Below, piece by piece: positions 60,193 through 64,000 of a DNA stretch of 64,000 nucleotides. The stretch is from NCBI RefSeq assembly GCF_020026455.1, contig NZ_JAHHQJ010000005.1:124001-188000 (forward strand), given 5' to 3'. This DNA comes from Alistipes sp. (GTDB taxonomy: Bacteria > Bacteroidota > Bacteroidia > Bacteroidales > Rikenellaceae). Below the pieces are notes generated by a model, which was given only the letters and a program-made list of their open reading frames with translations, was not told the DNA's origin and did no database searches. A program made the translations under genes and the position numbers. Every line of letters begins with the position of its first letter. Within the stretch, counting starts at the first letter, position 1.

Positions 60193-60645
60193 TTATTCCT
60201 TGTTTTTCGAGTCCATCCAGATCGTCACCGGTCCGTCGTTGACCAGCGAAACCTGCATGTCGGCACCGAATTCGCCCGTGGCGACCCCACGGCCGAGCAG
60301 TTCGGCGACCCGCGCCGTAAATCGTTCGTAGAGCGGCCGAGAAACGGCCTCGGGAGCCGCCTTGACATAACTCGGGCGGTTGCCCTTGCGGGTCGAGGCC
60401 TGCAGCGTGAACTGACTCACGATCAGAATTTCGCCGCCCGTCTGCACGACGTCGAGGTTCATGACGCCCGCCGCATCGTCGAAGATGCGCAGACGCACGA
60501 GTTTTCCGGCGAGGTACTCGATGTCCTCGTCGCCGTCGTCACATCCGACGCCGAGCAGAACCAGCAGTCCTGCCCCGATCCGGGAGCGGAGATCGCCGCC
60601 GATGGCGACGGAAGCGTGTTGTACACGCTGAACAAGCACTCGCAT
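60193..60645 (-). CDS. dtd: D-aminoacyl-tRNA deacylase
   Basis: A 150-residue DTD that hydrolyses D-aminoacyl-tRNA (and glycyl-tRNA-Ala). Both active-site motifs are present: VSQFTLQAST (SQ-x-x-x-A/T type) and LVNDGPVTIWMDS (N-x-G-P-V-T). The start MRVLVQRVQHASV is typical. It sits 10 bp after the RluA-type gene. Confidence 0.95.
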   Translation of the reverse strand: MRVLVQRVQHASVAIGGDLRSRIGAGLLVLLGVGCDDGDEDIEYLAGKLVRLRIFDDAAGVMNLDVVQTGGEILIVSQFTLQASTRKGNRPSYVKAAPEAVSRPLYERFTARVAELLGRGVATGEFGADMQVSLVNDGPVTIWMDSKNKE

Positions 60646-60655
60646 GGCCGGAGAT

Positions 60656-61342
60656 TCAGAGATTTTCGAAATAGGCCCACAGGTTGTCGCCCGCAGGCAC
60701 CGGAGCCGTGACCGAGAGGGGTTCGCGACGCACGGGGTGCTCGAACTCGACGCGGCGCGAGTGGAGCGAAATGCCGCCCCCGGGCAGGGAGCGCCGGGCG
60801 CCGTATTTCAGATCGCCGCGGATCGGGCATCCGATCTTCGAGAGCTGGGCGCGGATCTGATGGTGACGGCCGGTGAGCAGTTCGACCTCGACCAGCGTGT
60901 AGTTTGTACCCGCTCCGAGCGTCGTATAGCGCAGGCGCGCCTCCTTGGCATCGCCCTTCGGGGCGTCGCAGGCCCGCGAACGGTTGGTTTTGCCGTCGCG
61001 CAGGATATAGTGGCGCAATTCGCCGCTCTCGGGGTCGGGAGTGGCTTCGGTCAGCGCCCAGTATGTCTTATGGATGCGGCCTTCACGGATCATCGCGTTC
61101 AGACGGACCAGAGCCTTCGACGTCTTGGCGAAAAGCACGACTCCGCTCACCGGGCGGTCGATGCGATGCACCACGCCGAGGAATACCTCGCCGGGCTTGG
61201 CGTCGCGCCGTTTGATAAAGGCCTTGATCTGATCTTCGAGGGCGCTCTCGCCCGACGGATCGGGCTGCACCAGATCGCCGCAGTGCTTGTTGACGATCAG
61301 CAGGTGGTTGTCTTCGTAGAGAATATCGTCCGGGTTGAACAT
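60656..61342 (-). CDS. RluA-family RNA pseudouridine synthase
   Basis: A 228-residue pseudouridine synthase. The catalytic Asp lies in VHRIDRPVSGVVLFAKTSKA (the H-R-L-D-x-x-x-S-G motif). GRHHQIRAQLSKIGCPIRGDLKYG is the second family block. It has no N-terminal S4 domain, so it resembles RluA/TruC-size enzymes. The target site in rRNA or tRNA cannot be told from sequence. It follows cdd by 9 bp. Confidence 0.92.
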   Translation of the reverse strand: MFNPDDILYEDNHLLIVNKHCGDLVQPDPSGESALEDQIKAFIKRRDAKPGEVFLGVVHRIDRPVSGVVLFAKTSKALVRLNAMIREGRIHKTYWALTEATPDPESGELRHYILRDGKTNRSRACDAPKGDAKEARLRYTTLGAGTNYTLVEVELLTGRHHQIRAQLSKIGCPIRGDLKYGARRSLPGGGISLHSRRVEFEHPVRREPLSVTAPVPAGDNLWAYFENL

Positions 61343-61351
61343 CTTCCGAAA

Positions 61352-61807
61352 TTACAGAATAAAGGTGAAGGGCAGCAGCCTGGAGGCCGAATCGACCGCC
61401 GTAACCGTACCGTGACCGCTCATCAGCACCCGCATCGGGGATCCCTGGCGGCGCTCGACGTCGACCATCACCTGCCGGCACTGGCCGCAGGGATAGCATT
61501 CGCGCTCCGAGGGATTCGAGGCAATGGCCATCGCCTCGATCGGATCGTCGGCATAATTGGCCTGGGCGTAAAACATCAGCGACCGCTCGGCGCAGAGTCC
61601 CGCGGGATAGACTTCGCTTTCGAAATTACTGCCATAGAGTATTTTACCGCTACGCAGACGCGCGGCGGCGCCTACGTGGAAATTCGAATAGGGGGCATGT
61701 GCATTGGCCGTGGCCCGTTCGGCCTCGGCAACCAGCCTGCGGTCGGCTTCGGAAAGCTCCGACAGCGCCGCATAATGTTCGTAATCGAAACAAAACTGCT
61801 TTTCCAT
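61352..61807 (-). CDS. cdd: Cytidine deaminase
   Basis: A 151-residue zinc deaminase converting (deoxy)cytidine to uridine. Active-site blocks are HAPYSNFHVGAAAR, SNFESEVYPAGLCAERSLM (zinc Cys and catalytic Glu, C-A-E) and ECYPCGQCRQVM (P-C-x-x-C). I choose ATG 61807, which follows an unusually good Shine-Dalgarno sequence. It heads a closely spaced eight-gene run (cdd, rluA-type, dtd, nuclease, radical SAM, yitT-type, priA, comF). Confidence 0.93.
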   Translation of the reverse strand: MEKQFCFDYEHYAALSELSEADRRLVAEAERATANAHAPYSNFHVGAAARLRSGKILYGSNFESEVYPAGLCAERSLMFYAQANYADDPIEAMAIASNPSERECYPCGQCRQVMVDVERRQGSPMRVLMSGHGTVTAVDSASRLLPFTFIL

Positions 61808-61811
61808 AATT

Positions 61812-61844
61812 CCTCCTTTTTTACAGGGGTGAATTACAAAGATA
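61812..61844 (-). promoter_or_regulatory. Promoter and strong ribosome-binding site of cdd
   Basis: Bottom strand: TATCTTTG at 61837-61844, then AAGGAGG at 61812-61818, 4 bp before the ATG. Perfect Shine-Dalgarno sequences are rare in this window and in Bacteroidota. Confidence 0.75.
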
Positions 61845-62011
61845 CGAAAATTTTCAAAAATCAATCACCGAATCGTTTTTTCAATCGCCCTGCGCCCGAT
61901 TCGGACGAATTAATTCATTTACAAAACCTTAAGGCCAAAAAACAAGAAAAACCTTCGGCGGCAGTGGCGGTGCGGGAGGAGGGGAATGAGGCCCGCGAAG
62001 GATCAGCCGGG

Positions 62012-62067
62012 CCGGGAAAGCAGAGCCGGGGAAGGTTGACCGGGAGAGCAGAGCCGGGGGAGGTTGC
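62012..62067. repeat. 28-bp tandem duplication
   Basis: Two 28-bp units, 62012-62039 and 62040-62067, sharing CCGGGARAGCAGAGCCGGGG with three differences. They lie in the 365-bp spacer 61808-62172. The AT-rich part near 61865-61950 holds no recognisable gene, and the right end holds the terminator of the SIMPL gene. Confidence 0.8.
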
Positions 62068-62083
62068 CGGGGAGGGGCAAAAA

Positions 62084-62132
62084 GTCCGGGCCGGACGGGG
62101 GCTTACAAGCCTGTTTCCCGTTCGGTCCGGAC
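62084..62132 (-). terminator. Terminator of the SIMPL-domain gene
   Basis: A 16-bp stem (GTCCGGGCCGGACGGG with CCCGTTCGGTCCGGAC, two wobble pairs), extended by an inner GGCTT/AAGCC stem. Bottom-strand transcripts then read TTTTTG. It begins about 40 bp after the stop codon. Confidence 0.85.
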
Positions 62133-62172
62133 CAGTCGTTGCAAAAGGCTCCCGCGAGAAGCGCGGATCTTC

Positions 62173-62865
62173 TTATTCGAGCACGAACTTCGCCTGCACG
62201 TTGTACTGCAGCCGGATGGTCTTGAAATCGAGCGGCTCATCCTCCACAGCGTCTTCGGTGGCACCCCCCAGCATCTTGCTGCCGCGCATCACGGCCATGT
62301 TGTCGTAAAAAACAGGCATCATGTTGTTGTTCGAGTCGTAGATGTAGAAGCATTTCCCGATCTTCTGCCCGACGGCTTCGGCCAGTGTCGCGGCACTCTG
62401 ACGGGCATCCTGCATCGCCTCGACACGCACCTCGGACTTATACTGTTCGATTTTCGAATGCGTAACCTTCAGAATCGAGACGTTCGAAATGCCCAGTCCG
62501 TCCAGCACCTGCCACACCTTGGAGACCATCGCCGAGGAACCCAGCAGCAGCTGGTATTTGGCCGTAGCCACCGAGGTCTTTTTCTTGAAGAACTCGCTCG
62601 ACAGGTTGGCCATCTTGAGCTGTTTTTCGACATCAACCCCCGCACGTTTGAGCGCGGCGATCATGTCGCGCTGCTGGCTTTCGACCGAAATCTTACCCTT
62701 CGAGTCGCGTTCGTTGATGATGATCTGCAGGTAGAATTCGTCGGGCGCAACCTCCTTTTCGGCACGTCCGGTCACCTGGATGTAGCTGGGGAACGCCTCT
62801 TGCATCTGCGCTGCCGCGGGGAGGGCCAAAAAAGCCACCGCCGCCAATAAAATCAATCGTTTCAT
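62173..62865 (-). CDS. Exported SIMPL-domain (DUF541) protein
   Basis: A 230-residue protein with a signal peptide (MKRLILLAAVAFLALPAAAQ). The SIMPL/DUF541 domain begins IQVTGRAEKEVAPDEFYLQI, followed by helices with a DARQSAATLAEAVGQKIGK block and a C-terminal LQYNVQAKFVLE strand. Family members are periplasmic or outer-membrane proteins of unclear function. The ATG at 62865 is chosen because it starts the signal peptide; the frame is open further upstream. It lies 244 bp after rlmD; that spacer shows no clear promoter box and no gene. Confidence 0.87.
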   Translation of the reverse strand: MKRLILLAAVAFLALPAAAQMQEAFPSYIQVTGRAEKEVAPDEFYLQIIINERDSKGKISVESQQRDMIAALKRAGVDVEKQLKMANLSSEFFKKKTSVATAKYQLLLGSSAMVSKVWQVLDGLGISNVSILKVTHSKIEQYKSEVRVEAMQDARQSAATLAEAVGQKIGKCFYIYDSNNNMMPVFYDNMAVMRGSKMLGGATEDAVEDEPLDFKTIRLQYNVQAKFVLE

Positions 62866-63109
62866 AATACTTCGTTTCAAGTGTGTCCTTTGCAAATAAA
62901 ACGCCGAAAAACGAAAATACTGCATCCGGCGGACAACAAAAGTGCCGCCCCGCTCCCAGGCGGGCTTCCGGAACAAGTTTTTTTTCAGGCCCGGGATGGG
63001 GTGCGGACCGCTTTTCGGGCCGCCGCGCCGCTAATCTGCAAGGTTGCACCGACGGCCGAAAACCGACACGCGGCTCCCGGATTCAGCACGCGCCACACAG
63101 GCCTGTCAC

Positions 63110-64000
63110 CTACCGCCGCACGAGCTTCACGACGTTCTCCACATGGTGCGTGTGAGGGAACATGTCGACGGGCTGCACGGCCTCGACGCGGTAGGCGGCA
63201 TCCATCAGCTGCAGATCGCGGGCCTGCGTGGCGGGGTTGCAGCTCACGTAGACGATCCGCTCGGGGGCGGCGCGCAGGATGACATCGATGACCGGTTCGT
63301 CGACGCCCGCACGCGGCGGGTCGAGAATGATCACATCGGGACGGCCGTTCGCGGCCACAAATTCGTCGTCGAGCACCGCCTTCATGTCCCCGGCATAGAA
63401 GACCGTATTGCCGATGCCGTTGAGTTCGGAGTTGATCTTCGCATCGGCGATGGCCTCGGGGACATACTCCACGCCCACCACCCTCGCACAGCGTGCGGCG
63501 CAGAAGTTGGCGATGGTTCCCGTTCCGGTGTAGAGATCGTAGAGCACGTCGCCGGGCTTCAGATCGGCAAAATCGCGGGCTACCTTATAAAGTTCGTAGG
63601 CCTGCGCGGAATTGGTCTGATAGAAGGATTTGGGCCCTACCTTGAAGCGCAGCCCCTCCATCTCCTCGATGATGTGGTCCTTGCCGCGGTAGCAGACCGG
63701 GTCGAGGTCGCCCACCGAGTCGTTGTATTTCGTATTGACAATATAGAACAACGAACTGATCTCCCGAAACGTCGCCGCCAGATGGTCCAACAGGGCCGTG
63801 ATGCGCGGCCGGTCGTCGCTGTTGAAGACCACGATCACCATCACCTCGCCCGTCGAGGCCGTGCGGACGATCATGTTGCGCATCAGCCCCTCGTGCGAGC
63901 GGGCGTTGTGGAACGTATAGCCGTTTTCGACACAGAACCATCTGGCCTCGGTGCGGATGGCATTCGAGGGATCGGGCTGCAACCAGCATTTGCGGATGTC
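63110..64000 (-). CDS. rlmD: 23S rRNA (uracil-5-)-methyltransferase RlmD/RumA, C-terminal part (5' end outside window)
   Basis: The frame is open to the right edge, so the N-terminal TRAM and Fe-S part is outside. About 296 residues are visible. They include the SAM-binding LYDLYTGTGTIANFCA, ILDPPRAGVDEPVI, and the catalytic Cys and base in IVYVSCNPATQARDLQLM. QPVDMFPHTHHVENVVKLVR closes the protein as usual in RumA/TrmA enzymes. Which uracil is modified cannot be decided here; RlmD-type (U1939) is the usual annotation. Confidence 0.88.
   Translation of the reverse strand, partial: DIRKCWLQPDPSNAIRTEARWFCVENGYTFHNARSHEGLMRNMIVRTASTGEVMVIVVFNSDDRPRITALLDHLAATFREISSLFYIVNTKYNDSVGDLDPVCYRGKDHIIEEMEGLRFKVGPKSFYQTNSAQAYELYKVARDFADLKPGDVLYDLYTGTGTIANFCAARCARVVGVEYVPEAIADAKINSELNGIGNTVFYAGDMKAVLDDEFVAANGRPDVIILDPPRAGVDEPVIDVILRAAPERIVYVSCNPATQARDLQLMDAAYRVEAVQPVDMFPHTHHVENVVKLVRR

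Noticed and set aside
1..64000. CRISPR arrays, insertion sequences, prophage or attachment sites
   Set aside because: No regularly spaced repeats with variable spacers, no transposase or integrase, and no recognised att-like duplication; the repeats seen are simple tandem arrays.

Overview
The window is chromosomal DNA from a GC-rich member of the Bacteroidales, most likely Alistipes or a close Rikenellaceae relative. This rests on Bacteroidota promoters (TAnnTTTG at -7, often TTTG or TTG about 19-22 nt further upstream), start codons mostly without Shine-Dalgarno sequences, lipoproteins with an acidic Cys-Asp/Glu signature, lineage-specific families (DUF4270, DUF4837, DUF3098, GldE, a half-length GlgA-like protein), an N-succinylornithine-type transcarbamylase in the arginine operon, and high GC content. 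I see no prophage, transposase, CRISPR array, rRNA or tRNA.

Layout. 1-3.6 kb (+): the tail of a TonB-C-like gene, menA, xseA-xseB and a methyltransferase. 3.9-6.9 kb: a TrhA/hemolysin-III membrane protein divergent from a RelA/SpoT-type synthetase whose hydrolase site is degraded. 7.0-15.5 kb (+): a full arginine operon (GNAT acyltransferase, argG, argC, argD, argF', argB, argE, argH) using N-acylated, probably N-succinylated, intermediates and closed by a strong terminator. 15.7-24.1 kb: a lipoprotein, efp, a polysaccharide deacetylase, a DUF4837 lipoprotein, cls, a NarL-type two-component pair, surE and rplS. 24.4-26.7 kb (-): a FucP-like MFS transporter and a polyprenyl diphosphate synthase. 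26.8-39.6 kb (+): a YfhO protein, ftsX, DUF3098, uppP, truB, queA, GlgA-like, DUF4270, topA and a C1-family peptidase. 39.6-40.4 kb: an AT-richer spacer with a probable 25-codon gene. 40.4-41.8 kb (+): an Omp85-like protein. 41.8-53.7 kb (-): dnaB, comM, murG, murC, ftsQ, ftsA, ftsZ, gldE and a phosphopantetheinyl transferase, a rearranged division/cell-wall cluster. 53.9-61.8 kb (-): an apparent operon cdd, rluA-type, dtd, nuclease lipoprotein, radical SAM, yitT-type, priA, comF. 62.2-64 kb (-): a SIMPL-domain protein and the 3' part of rlmD.

Most genes are core metabolism, envelope biogenesis, cell division, replication/restart and RNA modification. The unusual points are: comM/yifB and comF, both competence-associated families, are each broken within 3 kb of one another; FtsQ carries a basic helical insertion of about 110 residues; a tiny gene sits behind a near-perfect promoter; a terminator hairpin is present in two diverged copies in the same orientation relative to the gene it ends; many spacers carry their own short tandem repeats; two genes appear to be transcribed without a leader; and the succinylornithine transcarbamylase has Ala at what I take to be the acyl-specificity position.
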